From Streptomyces sp. 6-11-2 (GTDB lineage: Bacteria; Actinomycetota; Actinomycetes; Streptomycetales; Streptomycetaceae), in the NCBI RefSeq assembly GCF_006540305.1, contig NZ_BJOR01000001.1, positions 248,001 through 312,000 on the forward strand: a stretch of DNA of 64,000 bases, written 5' to 3'. Of this stretch, positions 1 through 8,941 are shown one piece after another (the stretch's first letter is position 1; each line of letters starts with the position of its first letter). The notes beneath the pieces were generated by a model, which was not told the DNA's origin, did not search any database, and saw only the letters and a program-made list of their open reading frames with translations. The position numbers and the translations under genes are program-made.

Positions 1-465
1 CGATCTCCTCCCCGAAGCGATGGGGCAGTGAATCTCGTGGTCATTGACTCGGGTCTGGGGTGTCCCTTCCAGCGATGATCCTGATATTCAAGGATATCTT
101 CTCGTCGTCCTCGTCAACGAGCCGCCCTGTCGCCGGGCGCCCTTGGTAGTCACGCTGTTGAGGCTGACCGCGTCGCGCGGGAGGTGTGGCCCGACCACCC
201 AACGCGGCCAGATCGGCGTTGAGCCGGACGACGTTGACCCTGTCCTGACCCAGGAAACCCAGCTGGCGGCCACTGACGTGCGCAGCGACAGGCTTGCGGA
301 CCGCGACCGGGTGGTGGCCTCGCGACAAGCCCCAAATCCTGCCGTTCGGTGACATCATGAGTAATGAACTCCGCATCATGACGATCGTCCGACCGGACGA
401 CACCTGCCCTGTCAGCCTGACCTACGGCCCGCGCTGAGGGAAGCGTCCTACCCGGGGGAACTGGG
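1..465. other. No recognisable gene
   Basis: Overlapping open frames exist on both strands, as expected in high-GC DNA. None has a convincing ribosome binding site, family motif or consistent codon bias. The stretch may hold a decayed gene, but I cannot name one. Confidence 0.5.
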
Positions 466-933
466 TCATACGGGTCCGCCGGACTGCCCTCCTCGCGATT
501 CCGGGCGCACGACGACAACCGGGCACCTGGCGTGCGCAGTGACGTGCCGGCTGACGGACCCCAGCAGAGCTCGGGCGAACCCGCCGCGCCCCCTGCTGCC
601 CACCACCAACACCTCGGCCCCCTCGGCGGCCGTCAGAAGCACCTCGACGGTGTTACCACGGACCACAAGCGCCCTGACCGAGGCGGCTTCCTCGGCTCCC
701 AGCACCTCGCTCAGCTCCTGGCTCAGCCATTGCCGGGCGACGGCCTCGTCGAAATCGGCGTCCACGGCCAGAGCCGCCCAGCCGTACGCGCCGGGCAGAT
801 CCCACGCCGCCACCACGTCCACGGTTCCGCCGATCAGTCCGGCGTACCGCACGGCCCAGCGCAGCGCCGCGTGCGAGGACGGCGAACCGTCGACGCCGAC
901 CACGACGCGCGGCCTGGAAGTGTCCGTGCCCAT
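466..933 (-). CDS. Universal stress protein (UspA family)
   Basis: Single-domain, 155-residue universal stress protein, cytoplasmic and probably ATP-binding. The N-terminal strand VVVGVDGSPSS and the C-terminal GSRGRGGFARALLGSVS match the Usp fold and its G-x2-G-x9-G(S/T) nucleotide motif, so it is expected to be of the ATP-binding class. I chose the ATG at 933 over one 36 bases upstream because AGGAG and GAGGT sit just before it and the family signature starts about 10 residues later. In actinomycetes such proteins are typically induced by hypoxia or stationary phase. That fits the hydrogenase operon nearby and the palindrome upstream. The molecular role of these proteins is generally unclear. 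Confidence 0.9.
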   Translation of the reverse strand: MGTDTSRPRVVVGVDGSPSSHAALRWAVRYAGLIGGTVDVVAAWDLPGAYGWAALAVDADFDEAVARQWLSQELSEVLGAEEAASVRALVVRGNTVEVLLTAAEGAEVLVVGSRGRGGFARALLGSVSRHVTAHARCPVVVVRPESRGGQSGGPV

Positions 934-1059
934 ACGTCTCACCTCTCCTGCGGGCCTCTCGCCGGCCACGCCGAATGCCCTCCTTCACCTCCACGCTGCG
1001 CGACTCCGTGGTGGCGCGCCAGGGAAGGACAGCCGAGTGGGCCGTGTGAGCCGTTCAGT

Positions 1060-1073
1060 GAGCCGATCGGCCC
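1060..1073 (-). promoter_or_regulatory. Imperfect palindrome resembling a DevR/OsdR-type box
   Basis: On the minus strand this reads GGGCCGATCGGCTC. It lies about 130 bases upstream of the universal stress gene start. It matches 9 of 14 positions of the mycobacterial DevR/DosR core GGGACTWWAGTCCC and shares GGGCCGAT with the site before the hydrogenase operon. The rest of 934-1376 holds no clear gene; a short frame from the ATG at 1187 is possible but unsupported. Binding is inference. Confidence 0.3.
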
Positions 1074-1376
1074 TTGGCACGCCACGACGAGTCGGAAGAC
1101 TGCAGAAAATAGGCGTCGAACAGTCCGAACGAGCCGATGCTTCACCGGGCGAACGACACGACAGACGGGCGAGGAAGGCACCGCCATGACGGTCGACTCC
1201 CCCGCGGTGATCGCTGCGCACGCGGGCGCAGGCCCGGTCTCGCCGTATGAGTGGTTGTTCTGCCGTCCCCGGCGCCAGGCCCAGTGCGGCGGCGACGCGC
1301 GGCGTGCCGTTGCTCCGGGTACATCATGAAGGGAGGTACGCGGCGAACAGTGCGACGAGCCGGCGGGAGCTCGGGG

Positions 1377-3800
1377 ATGGCGCGTGGACGGTTGCAGATC
1401 TACCTGGGGGCAGCCCCCGGCGTGGGCAAGACGTACGCCATGCTCGAAGAGGGTCAGCGCCTGCGCGCTTCCGGCACCGATGTCGTCGCGGGTTTCGTCG
1501 AGCCACACGGGCGGCGACCGACCGCCGCCATGGCCGAAGGCCTGGAGACGGTGCCGCGGCGTACGGTGACCCACCGGGGAGCGGAGTTCACCGAGATGGA
1601 CCTCGACGCGGTGCTGGCCCGCCGTTCCCAGGTCGCGCTGGTGGACGAGCTCGCCCACACCAATGCCCCCGGCACCGGCACCCGCAACGCCAAGCGGTGG
1701 CAGGACGTGGAGGAACTGCTGGACGCCGGGATCGACGTCGTCACCACGCTCAACGTCCAGCACCTGGAGTCCCTGAACGACGTCGTCCGGCAGATCACGG
1801 GAGTGCGCCAGCGCGAGACGCTGCCGGACGAGGTGGCCCGCCGAGCCGATCAGATCGAGCTGGTCGACCTTCCGCCCGAAGTGCTGCGCCGACGCCTGGC
1901 GCACGGCGACATCTATCCGCCGGACCGGATCGAGACGGCCCTCACCCACTACTTCCGGGTGGGTAATCTCATCGCGCTGCGCGAGTTGGCGCTGTTGTGG
2001 CTCGCCGACCGGGTGGAGGAGGGACTGCAGCACTACCGCGCCGAGCACGGCATCGCCATCCCCTGGGAAACCCGTGAGCGGATCATGGTGGGGCTGACCG
2101 GCGGCCCGGAGGGAGAGACGCTGATCCGACGGGCCGCCCGGATCGCCGCGCGTACTCCGGGCAGCGAACTGCTGGCGCTGCACGTTGTGCCTGCCGACGG
2201 ACTCACCCACGCCGATCCGGCGGCCCTCGCGTCCCAGCGCACCCTGGTGGAGTCATTGGGCGGCACCTACCACCAGACGACGGGCGAGTCGGTGGTCGCG
2301 GCGCTGCTGCAGTTCGCCCGGGCCGAGAACGTCACCCAGATCGTGCTCGGCGCCAGCCGCCGCGGCCGGCTGTCCCTGCTGTTGGACGCCGGGGTGGGGC
2401 ATCGCACGATCCGTGGCTCCGGCCCCATCGACGTCCATGTGATCACCCACGAGGCGGCCGCCGGCTCCGCCTTCACGACGCGGCTGCCGCGCCCCGGCCG
2501 CGGTACAGGACCACGGCGGTTCTGGTCAGCGGCGGTGGGGGCCGCGCTGCTGCTACCCGTGCTGACCTTGCTCCTCACCGCTCCAGTCCCCCGGCTCGGC
2601 CTGTCCGGCGTGCTTCTGGTCTACCTGCTCGCCGCCGTGGGTACCGCCCTGGTCGGTGGGCTGGTTCCGGCGCTGGCAGTGGCCCTCGCGGCGGCGCTGC
2701 TCGCCGACTACTACTTCACCGCGCCCCTTCACTCGCTGCGGGTCGAACACGGCGGCGACGCCCTCGCGCTGGCGTGCTTCGTCATTGCCGCCACGCTGGT
2801 GGGAGCCGCTGCCCACGCGGCCGCCCGGCACACCCGCCAGGCTGTACGCGCGACATGGGAGGCGCGGGTGTTGAACCGGCTGGCAACGGCCATGATGCAC
2901 GGCCAGGACCTGCCGAGCCTCGTCGAACAGGTGCGGGAGAGCTTCGGGCTGACCGGCGTCAGCCTTCTCGAACGCGCACCCGAGACAGCACCGGGGCCAC
3001 GCTGGTACGTGGTCGCAAGCGCCGGTGCACACCCACCGGAGCAGCCGTACGAAGCCGACGTCGAAAGTCCGGTCAGCGACACCCTCACGCTGGCGACCCG
3101 AGGTGTCCTGGCCACCGACGACCAGCGGATCCTCGGGGCGTGCGCGGCCCAACTCGGGATGGCCCACCTGCACGGCACGCTCGCCCGGCACGCCGCCGAG
3201 ACGGACACCTTCGCCGACGCCGAACGCACGCGCGCCTCCCTGATCCGGGCAGCCGGCCGCGACCTGCGGGAGCGGTTGCGCGCGGCGGAAGAAGCCCTCG
3301 CCCGCCAGGACATGGGCACGGCCCGCACGTCGGTCCGCCGTGCCGCACAGGTCGTCGCCGACCTCGCCGACCTCGACCGGTTGCAGGGTGGGGCTCTCGA
3401 CCTCTACCTGCGCCCCGTCGGCCTCGACGAGCTACTGACCGCCGTACTGGACGACCTGGGCCCCGGCGGCCGGACCATCCAGGTCCGGCTACCGGAGCAG
3501 GCGCCCGATGTGATCGCCGATGGCGCCCTGCTCACCCGGGTCCTGACCGCTCTCGCAGCCGACGCCCTGATTCACAGCCCGGCTGGGCGGCCGCCGACGC
3601 TGACCGCTGAAGCCTTCGACGGCAGGCTTCGCATCCGGCTCACGGGCGGCGCCGACGGCGCCCAGCGTGCCGACAGCCTGACGCTGCGGCTCTCCCAGGA
3701 CCTCACCGAGGCGATGGGCGGCACGCTCGAACCGACGTACGACGACGGACGGTTGTTCTCGGTGACACTCACCCTTCCAGCGGCCGCCGTACGCTCCTGA
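1377..3800 (+). CDS. KdpD-like membrane sensor with degenerate kinase core
   Basis: 807 residues in KdpD order: KdpD sensor domain with Walker A GAAPGVGKT (residues 11-19), Usp-like domain (about 235-360), four membrane helices of the DUF4118 type (about 385-490), a GAF-like stretch, then a histidine-kinase-like tail. The expected H-box (SHDLRTPL in KdpD) reads GRDLRERL, with Arg at residue 628 in place of the phospho-acceptor His. The N-box Asn is absent (ALAADALIHSP) and no clear G-box is seen. Classical autophosphorylation therefore looks impossible. No kdpFABC or kdpE lies nearby. The start at 1377 has GGGAG upstream; in-frame starts at 1251 and 1326 lack a site. It may sense turgor, K+ or c-di-AMP through the retained domains, acting by protein contact. 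Function is inference. Confidence 0.85.
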   Translation: MARGRLQIYLGAAPGVGKTYAMLEEGQRLRASGTDVVAGFVEPHGRRPTAAMAEGLETVPRRTVTHRGAEFTEMDLDAVLARRSQVALVDELAHTNAPGTGTRNAKRWQDVEELLDAGIDVVTTLNVQHLESLNDVVRQITGVRQRETLPDEVARRADQIELVDLPPEVLRRRLAHGDIYPPDRIETALTHYFRVGNLIALRELALLWLADRVEEGLQHYRAEHGIAIPWETRERIMVGLTGGPEGETLIRRAARIAARTPGSELLALHVVPADGLTHADPAALASQRTLVESLGGTYHQTTGESVVAALLQFARAENVTQIVLGASRRGRLSLLLDAGVGHRTIRGSGPIDVHVITHEAAAGSAFTTRLPRPGRGTGPRRFWSAAVGAALLLPVLTLLLTAPVPRLGLSGVLLVYLLAAVGTALVGGLVPALAVALAAALLADYYFTAPLHSLRVEHGGDALALACFVIAATLVGAAAHAAARHTRQAVRATWEARVLNRLATAMMHGQDLPSLVEQVRESFGLTGVSLLERAPETAPGPRWYVVASAGAHPPEQPYEADVESPVSDTLTLATRGVLATDDQRILGACAAQLGMAHLHGTLARHAAETDTFADAERTRASLIRAAGRDLRERLRAAEEALARQDMGTARTSVRRAAQVVADLADLDRLQGGALDLYLRPVGLDELLTAVLDDLGPGGRTIQVRLPEQAPDVIADGALLTRVLTALAADALIHSPAGRPPTLTAEAFDGRLRIRLTGGADGAQRADSLTLRLSQDLTEAMGGTLEPTYDDGRLFSVTLTLPAAAVRS

Positions 3801-3936
3801 CCCCGCCCTGGGCAGTCGCCCGACCACAGGCAGTAGGCCGTACTCGCCGCGCCGGGGAGGGCGAATGGGCCAGGTTCCGGGCCAGCGCGCAGCCGGAGCG
3901 GAGGCCCGGGGTGGTTGTTGAGGAAGAGCTCCGGCG

Positions 3937-3954
3937 GTCGGCCGTAGGGCCGAC
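3937..3954. terminator. Hairpin between convergent genes
   Basis: GTCGGCC, a 4-base loop, then GGCCGAC form a perfect 7-bp stem in the 267-bp gap between the convergent KdpD-like and flippase-like genes. There is no U-tract, as is common in actinomycete terminators. Confidence 0.4.
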
Positions 3955-4067
3955 GCCGCGGCGGGACAGCGGTCCGACCCCGGACGGGTGCGCGCTGCGG
4001 GGCGGCCTTCGCCCGAACGAAGCTCGTGTTCGCTGTGGCCGGGCGCCTGGCTCAGCTCCTTCGACTG

Positions 4068-5147
4068 CTACGGGCTCCAACCTGCCGAGCGGCGGGGCCC
4101 GGAGCGGGACGCGCCGCCCTGGAAGGTGATGACGAGCCAGCACGCCCAACCGACGGGCTGCAGGGCCCAATAGCTGACGGCCCGGTACAGGAGCGTCGCT
4201 GCGATCGCCGATCCGGGCTGCAGACCGTACAGAACGAGTAGCACGGACAGGCTCGTCTCGATGATGCCGACGCTGCCCGGGGTCAGGCGCAGGCTTCCGG
4301 GGATCTGGGTGAGCACGTAGACGAGCAGCAGACCGTGCCAGGGCACGCGGATGCCCAGCGCCCACAGGCCGGCGGCCAGGCAAGCGGCGTCGAGGAACCA
4401 GTTCAACAGTGCGAAGGCGAACGGTCTCAGCCAGGGCCGCAGGCCGGGTTGCAGGTGGTGAGCCTGCTCGACCAGCTGGGCGAGTGCCTCCTCGCCCTGC
4501 AGGATGCGGCGGGAGCGCCGCCCGGCGTCCGTCCACGCCTGCCGCACCGCTGCGCGGAAGCCGGCGAAGCGGGTTGCTCCGAACGCCGCCAGGGCGATCC
4601 CCAGGATGACGAGCACGCCGACTCCGGGAAGCAGAACGGCGCGCAGCTCTGCCGGTCCCGCAGCGACAGTGGCGGCCACGAGCAGGGCGGCCAGACCGAG
4701 TACCGAAAGTCCACCGGCGACCACCAGCACGGCCGCCGCGACCACCTGGTCCACGCCTCGACGGCGCAACTGCCTGAAGATCCAGGCCGCAGCGAACGCC
4801 GCCCCGCCGGGCAATGCGCCCGCCACGGCATTGGCAGCCACGACGATCCCCGTCGTGGGCCGCAGCCCCCAGGGGGCCCCGCCCGCCGCCAGCAGCCAGC
4901 GGTACAGCGCGGCGAAGCACACGATCGACAGCGCCTCGCACACTACGGCGACCGCCACTGGGAGCGGGTGCACTCCGGTGATGAGGTGATACGCCTGGAC
5001 CAGTTCACGCCTGCGCAGGAGGGCAACCAGGACGACGGCCGCCACGAGGGCAACGGCCACCAGCCACCACATCGGGCCCGGTCGTGCGGGACGTCTCTCC
5101 GCCCATCCGGTACCGCGCCCCGCCTCTGCCTCCGGCCGCCCGGGCAT
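4068..5147 (-). CDS. Lysylphosphatidylglycerol synthase-like (UPF0104) membrane protein
   Basis: About 359 residues with roughly eight hydrophobic segments and the family motif LTPGSVGIIETSLSVLL near the C terminus. This is the membrane (flippase-like) domain of MprF proteins without the aminoacyltransferase domain. Stand-alone versions are thought to move lipids or glycolipids across the inner membrane; the substrate here is unknown. I chose the ATG at 5147, which has GGGAG eight bases upstream; a longer in-frame ATG at 5276 adds a low-complexity, Arg-rich head with no membrane character. It converges with the KdpD-like gene. The 5148-5423 gap on its other side shows no gene. Confidence 0.8.
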   Translation of the reverse strand: MPGRPEAEAGRGTGWAERRPARPGPMWWLVAVALVAAVVLVALLRRRELVQAYHLITGVHPLPVAVAVVCEALSIVCFAALYRWLLAAGGAPWGLRPTTGIVVAANAVAGALPGGAAFAAAWIFRQLRRRGVDQVVAAAVLVVAGGLSVLGLAALLVAATVAAGPAELRAVLLPGVGVLVILGIALAAFGATRFAGFRAAVRQAWTDAGRRSRRILQGEEALAQLVEQAHHLQPGLRPWLRPFAFALLNWFLDAACLAAGLWALGIRVPWHGLLLVYVLTQIPGSLRLTPGSVGIIETSLSVLLVLYGLQPGSAIAATLLYRAVSYWALQPVGWACWLVITFQGGASRSGPRRSAGWSP

Positions 5148-5423
5148 CGCCCTCACTCCCGAAAGGTGGCGTGAGGGTTCAACGGCGGAAGTCCGTTGAC
5201 GGGTTGGGTAGGCACAGCGTGCTCGCCGCGGACACCCGGCGGCACGGTCCTGATGCTCGGGGCGCTGCCCGGACATATGCGCTTCGAGGACGGCGACCCG
5301 GATGATCTTGATGGTCGTGTCGCGGGATGTGGTGCCCGGACGGAGAAACCGGCCGGTTCCGCACCCGCGATGCAGGGGCCGGCCGTCGGATGCTTCGGCG
5401 GGGTCCTCATTGCCACCGGCCCC

Positions 5424-5903
5424 TCAGGCCCCCCGGTTCTGTTCGTAGGCCTGTCGGACGGAGGCGGCGGCGCGGTCGATCAGCTCGGGGAGCGCTGATC
5501 GCACCGCTTCGCTCAGGCCCGTGCCGAGTTCGATGTCGGCGACTTCCACGGCGTGCACCACGAGCGTCGGCGGCAGTTGACCGAGGGCCTCGGCCAGCGC
5601 GAGGCACTCTCCGAGGCCGAGCGCGTGCGTGCTCGCCGTGCCCGCCGTGCGGCCGGTCGCCTCCGCCGCCGTCAGAGTGCGCAACTCCCCCGGCCGGGCC
5701 GACCCGGCTCGGAGGGCTTCCAGCACGACCACCGTGTCCGCGTCGTGCCACAGGTCGAGCATGCGCGCGGGTTCGCCGTCGCTGACGGCCAGGACGGTGC
5801 CGTCGGGAACGCGGCCCCGCAACGCCTCCACCGCTGCCGGGCCGACTCCGTCGTCACCGCGCAGCGAGTTGCCCACGCCGATCACCACGACCCGGCCGCT
5901 CAT
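5424..5903 (-). CDS. [NiFe]-hydrogenase maturation endopeptidase (HyaD/HycI family)
   Basis: 159 residues, the usual length. The family start VVVIGVGNSLRGDDGVGPAA is present, including the Glu/Asp-type Ni-sensing position (GNxLRGDDG), and the Asp in LDLWHDADTVVVLEAL fits the second metal ligand region. These proteases clip the C-terminal tail of the large subunit after Ni insertion. The large subunit encoded just upstream keeps such a tail, FLDVTVERP, after its final metal-binding motif. The ATG overlaps the large-subunit stop (ATGA), so the two are translationally coupled. Last gene of the operon. Confidence 0.92.
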   Translation of the reverse strand: MSGRVVVIGVGNSLRGDDGVGPAAVEALRGRVPDGTVLAVSDGEPARMLDLWHDADTVVVLEALRAGSARPGELRTLTAAEATGRTAGTASTHALGLGECLALAEALGQLPPTLVVHAVEVADIELGTGLSEAVRSALPELIDRAAASVRQAYEQNRGA

Positions 5904-7246
5904 GGGCGTTCCACGGTCACGTCGAGGAAGTGGGCGGCGCACGAGATGCAGGGATCGTGATTGCGGATGGTCCGTTCGCACAGGTGGGTGAGCTCCTCGT
6001 CGCCGGCGACGGGCCCGGCCGTGTCCAGGCGCGCCTGGACGGCCCGGCGCACGTCCTCCTCGACGGCGGTCTGGTTCTGGGCCGTGGGCGGGACGATGCG
6101 GGCCTCGGTGAGTGTGCCGTCCTCCGCGAGGGCGTACCGGTGGTACAGCAGGCCCCGGGGCGCCTCGGTGGCCCCGGCGCCGACGCCCTGGCGGGGCGGG
6201 ACCTCGATGGCCGGCCGGGCTGGTCGTTCGTATCCGTCGATGATCCGCAGGGCCTCCTCGACGGCCTGGACCACCTCGACGGCGCGTACGACGATGCTCC
6301 GGAAGGGGTTGTCGCAGATGGCGCCGGTCAGCGGGTCGCCCAGGCCGGCGTCCCGCGCCGCCTCGGCGGCCACGGGGTGCAGCCACCGGCCGTTGATCGC
6401 GTAGCGGGCCAGCGGGCCGGTCAGATGGCGGCGGCCGTCCAGGGTGGCGGTCAGAGCGGTGGAATGCGGTACCTGCCCTTCCTGGACGTGCTGTTCGAAG
6501 TCGGACAGGGGGAACTCGCGCAGCGCCGGGCCCTGGCCACGAGCGGCCATGACCGCCGGTGTTCCGGAGTCGACGGCGTAGCGGCCGGGGTCACACAGTG
6601 CGAACAGGTCGTGGTCGCACACGGCGTCGGGAAAGTCGAACGCCGCGACCCAGCGGACGGTCTCCAGCGCGTCTTCCCGGGCCTGTAGCAGCCGTGCCGT
6701 CAGTGGACGGAGTTCGTCCGGTGCCGGCGTGCGGTAGAAGCCGCCGACCCGGACGTTGACGGGATGGATGGGGCGACCGCCGAGCTGTTCGAGGATCGCG
6801 TTGCCGGTCTGCTTGATCCTCAGGCCGCGCTCTACGGCGGCTCGCTGGTCGCGGGCCAGGTCCACGACATCGGCTCGCCCGAGGAAGTCCGGAGCGTGCA
6901 GCAGGTAGATGTGCAGGGTGTGGCTCTCGATCCACTCGCCGCAGTACAGGAGGCGGCGCAGTTCCGCCAAGGGACCGTCCACCGTGACACCGCAGGCGTT
7001 CTCGATCGCCTGGCAGGCGCTCATCTGGTAGGCGACCGGGCAGATGCCGCAGATGCGGGCGGTGATGTCGGGGGGTTCGGTGTGGCCCCGGCCGGTCAGA
7101 AAGGCCTCGAAGAAGCGTGGCGGTTCGTAAATGCGCAGCCGCGTCTCTGTGACGGTGCCCTCCTGGATGCGCAGGTGAAGGGCCGCTTCGCCTTCCACCC
7201 TGGCCAGCGCGTCAAGTCGCAGGACACGGGTTCCGCGAGGGTTCAT
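5900..7246 (-). CDS. hydA: [NiFe]-hydrogenase large (alpha) subunit, group 3b type
   Basis: 448 residues. It carries both Ni-Fe ligand pairs: RICGICP (Cys66/Cys69) and DPCISCAAH (Cys433/Cys436). The His at 439 marks the expected cleavage point, leaving a 9-residue tail for the adjacent protease. The gene order beta-gamma-delta-alpha matches the cytosolic NAD(P)-linked hydrogenases (sulfhydrogenase I hydBGDA of Pyrococcus), so I assign group 3b; it would couple H2 to NAD(P)H. The start at 7246 overlaps the small-subunit stop by ATGA and begins directly with the family N terminus; the open frame extends 318 bases further upstream without support. No Ni-Fe assembly (hyp) genes are in the window. 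Confidence 0.93.
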   Translation of the reverse strand: MNPRGTRVLRLDALARVEGEAALHLRIQEGTVTETRLRIYEPPRFFEAFLTGRGHTEPPDITARICGICPVAYQMSACQAIENACGVTVDGPLAELRRLLYCGEWIESHTLHIYLLHAPDFLGRADVVDLARDQRAAVERGLRIKQTGNAILEQLGGRPIHPVNVRVGGFYRTPAPDELRPLTARLLQAREDALETVRWVAAFDFPDAVCDHDLFALCDPGRYAVDSGTPAVMAARGQGPALREFPLSDFEQHVQEGQVPHSTALTATLDGRRHLTGPLARYAINGRWLHPVAAEAARDAGLGDPLTGAICDNPFRSIVVRAVEVVQAVEEALRIIDGYERPARPAIEVPPRQGVGAGATEAPRGLLYHRYALAEDGTLTEARIVPPTAQNQTAVEEDVRRAVQARLDTAGPVAGDEELTHLCERTIRNHDPCISCAAHFLDVTVERP

Positions 7247-8121
7247 GCCGGCCTTTCCGGGTGGGTTTCTCTCCGGGCGCGAGGGCTGTGCCGCTCCTCG
7301 ACCGCGAGGTCGGGTACGGAGGCATATTCCGGTGACGTGGCGTTGAAGGTGCGGAAGACACGCTGGATGTCCTGCTCGCTCATCCCGTCGTGGCGCAGCT
7401 GCGCGACCATGGAGCGCAGGTTGGGCCGGCGCATGGGTCCGAAGCAGCCGTAGCATCCGCGTCCGTAGGCAGGGCAGATGGCTCCGCACCCGGCCTGCGT
7501 GACCGGGCCCAGACAGGGGGTGCCGTGGGCCACGGTGATGCAGGTGGTCCCGCGCCTCTTGCACTCGAAGCAGACACTGTGGCTCGGGACCTGAGGCTTG
7601 CGTCCGGCCAGGAAGGCGGTGATGACTTCGAGGAGCTGGCGGCGGTCGATGGGGCAGCCGCGCAGTTCGAAGTCGACCGGGACATGGGCCGAGATCGGTG
7701 TGGAGGTCTCCAGCGTGGCGATGTACTCCGGATGGGCGTAGACCGCGGCGAGGAACTCGTCGACGTCGGCGAAGTCGCGCAGCGCCTGGATGCCGCCCGC
7801 GGTGGCGCAGGCTCCGATGGTCACCAGGTACCGGGAGGCGCAGCGTATGCCCTGGATCCGCTCGGCGTCCTCGGCGGTGGTGATCGATCCTTCGACCAGG
7901 GAGAGGTCGTACGGCCCGCGGCCCTCCAGCCGCGCGCGCTTACCGTCAGCGCCCTCGACCGGGGTCATCTCCACGAAGTGGTCGATCCGTACGCGCTCGG
8001 TGAGGCCGAGGAGTTCGTCCTCGCAGTCGAGCAGGGTCAGTTGGCAGCCGTCGCAGGAGGCGAACTTCCACACGGCGAGCGCCGGCCGTGGATCGGTGGC
8101 CGGTCCGAGCTCGGTGACCAT
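7243..8121 (-). CDS. hydD: [NiFe]-hydrogenase small (delta) subunit
   Basis: 292 residues, cytosolic, with no Tat leader, as expected for group 3. The proximal-cluster start [12 protein letters not shown] (Cys23/Cys26) is present, followed by [14 protein letters not shown] and a Cys-rich C-terminal part ([41 protein letters not shown]) for further Fe-S clusters. It relays electrons between the Ni-Fe site and the beta/gamma subunits. The ATG at 8121 has GGGAG upstream and lies one base beyond the gamma stop. Its own stop overlaps the alpha start. Confidence 0.93.
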   Translation of the reverse strand: MVTELGPATDPRPALAVWKFASCDGCQLTLLDCEDELLGLTERVRIDHFVEMTPVEGADGKRARLEGRGPYDLSLVEGSITTAEDAERIQGIRCASRYLVTIGACATAGGIQALRDFADVDEFLAAVYAHPEYIATLETSTPISAHVPVDFELRGCPIDRRQLLEVITAFLAGRKPQVPSHSVCFECKRRGTTCITVAHGTPCLGPVTQAGCGAICPAYGRGCYGCFGPMRRPNLRSMVAQLRHDGMSEQDIQRVFRTFNATSPEYASVPDLAVEERHSPRARRETHPERPA

Positions 8122-8122
8122 G

Positions 8123-8941
8123 TCACAACTCCCTTACTAGGAGCAGGTGTGCCACGCGGTCGTAGCCGACGACCGGACCGTCGCGGCACAGCAGGAGCGG
8201 GCCGAGCTGGCAGTGGCCGCAATGGCCGGTGGCGCAGCGCATATTGCGTTCCAAGGACACCTGAACGCGCTGTGGGGCCAGGCCCCGGAGCAAGAGGGCG
8301 CGTGCGGTGTGCCGGATCATCACCTCGGGTCCGCACACGAGCGCGCAGGTCTGTTCGGGGCGCAGGTCGAGGCGGTCGAGGAGCGTGGTGACCACGCCCA
8401 CCGCACCGTGCCGGCCGGGCCCGGGCCGGTCGACGGTCACCTCCACACGGGCCCGGCCGCGCCAGCTCTCGATCTCTTCCCGGTAGACCAGATCGGCAGG
8501 GGTACGGGCACCCACCAGGACCGCGAGCCGGCCGTAGACGTCCGGCCGGTCCAGGACCGCGTGTACGACCGGCCGCAGCGGAGCCAGCCCGATGCCGCCG
8601 GCGATCACCAGCACATCGTGGCCGGCTGCCGCTTCGAGGTCCCAGCCGTTGCCGTACGGCCCGCTGAGTCCGACGCTTTCCCCCGGGCGCAGCCGGTACA
8701 GGGCGGTCGAGACCGCGCCGACCGCACGCACGGTGTGCACGAGCCCCCCATGACGGCCACGCAGGGCACTGGCCGAGATGGGCACCTCGCCCACCCCGAA
8801 GGCGTAGATCATCGCGAACTGCCCCGGGGAGAAGGGCGCGAGTGCTCCTGCGGCCGGTACCAACTCGATCGACCGGGTGTCGCCGGTCTCGGCCCGGACG
8901 TCGGCGACGCGGTACGGCAGCGGGGGCGGCAGGGTGGTCAT
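8123..8941 (-). CDS. hydG: Hydrogenase gamma subunit, FAD/NAD(P)-binding with [2Fe-2S] tail
   Basis: 272 residues of the ferredoxin-NADP reductase type: FAD domain ([19 protein letters not shown]), NAD(P) domain ([24 protein letters not shown]) and a C-terminal Cys cluster ([17 protein letters not shown]) that would bind [2Fe-2S], as in dihydroorotate-dehydrogenase electron-transfer subunits. It exchanges electrons with the nicotinamide cofactor. The ATG overlaps the beta stop (ATGA). The open frame runs about 1.2 kb further upstream inside the beta gene, but that part is a shadow. Confidence 0.9.
   Translation of the reverse strand: MTTLPPPLPYRVADVRAETGDTRSIELVPAAGALAPFSPGQFAMIYAFGVGEVPISASALRGRHGGLVHTVRAVGAVSTALYRLRPGESVGLSGPYGNGWDLEAAAGHDVLVIAGGIGLAPLRPVVHAVLDRPDVYGRLAVLVGARTPADLVYREEIESWRGRARVEVTVDRPGPGRHGAVGVVTTLLDRLDLRPEQTCALVCGPEVMIRHTARALLLRGLAPQRVQVSLERNMRCATGHCGHCQLGPLLLCRDGPVVGYDRVAHLLLVREL

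Noticed and set aside
532..1329. 265-codon plus-strand frame
   Set aside because: Antisense to the universal stress gene for most of its length. Its last 47 codons from ATG 1187 could be a small protein but lack a motif.
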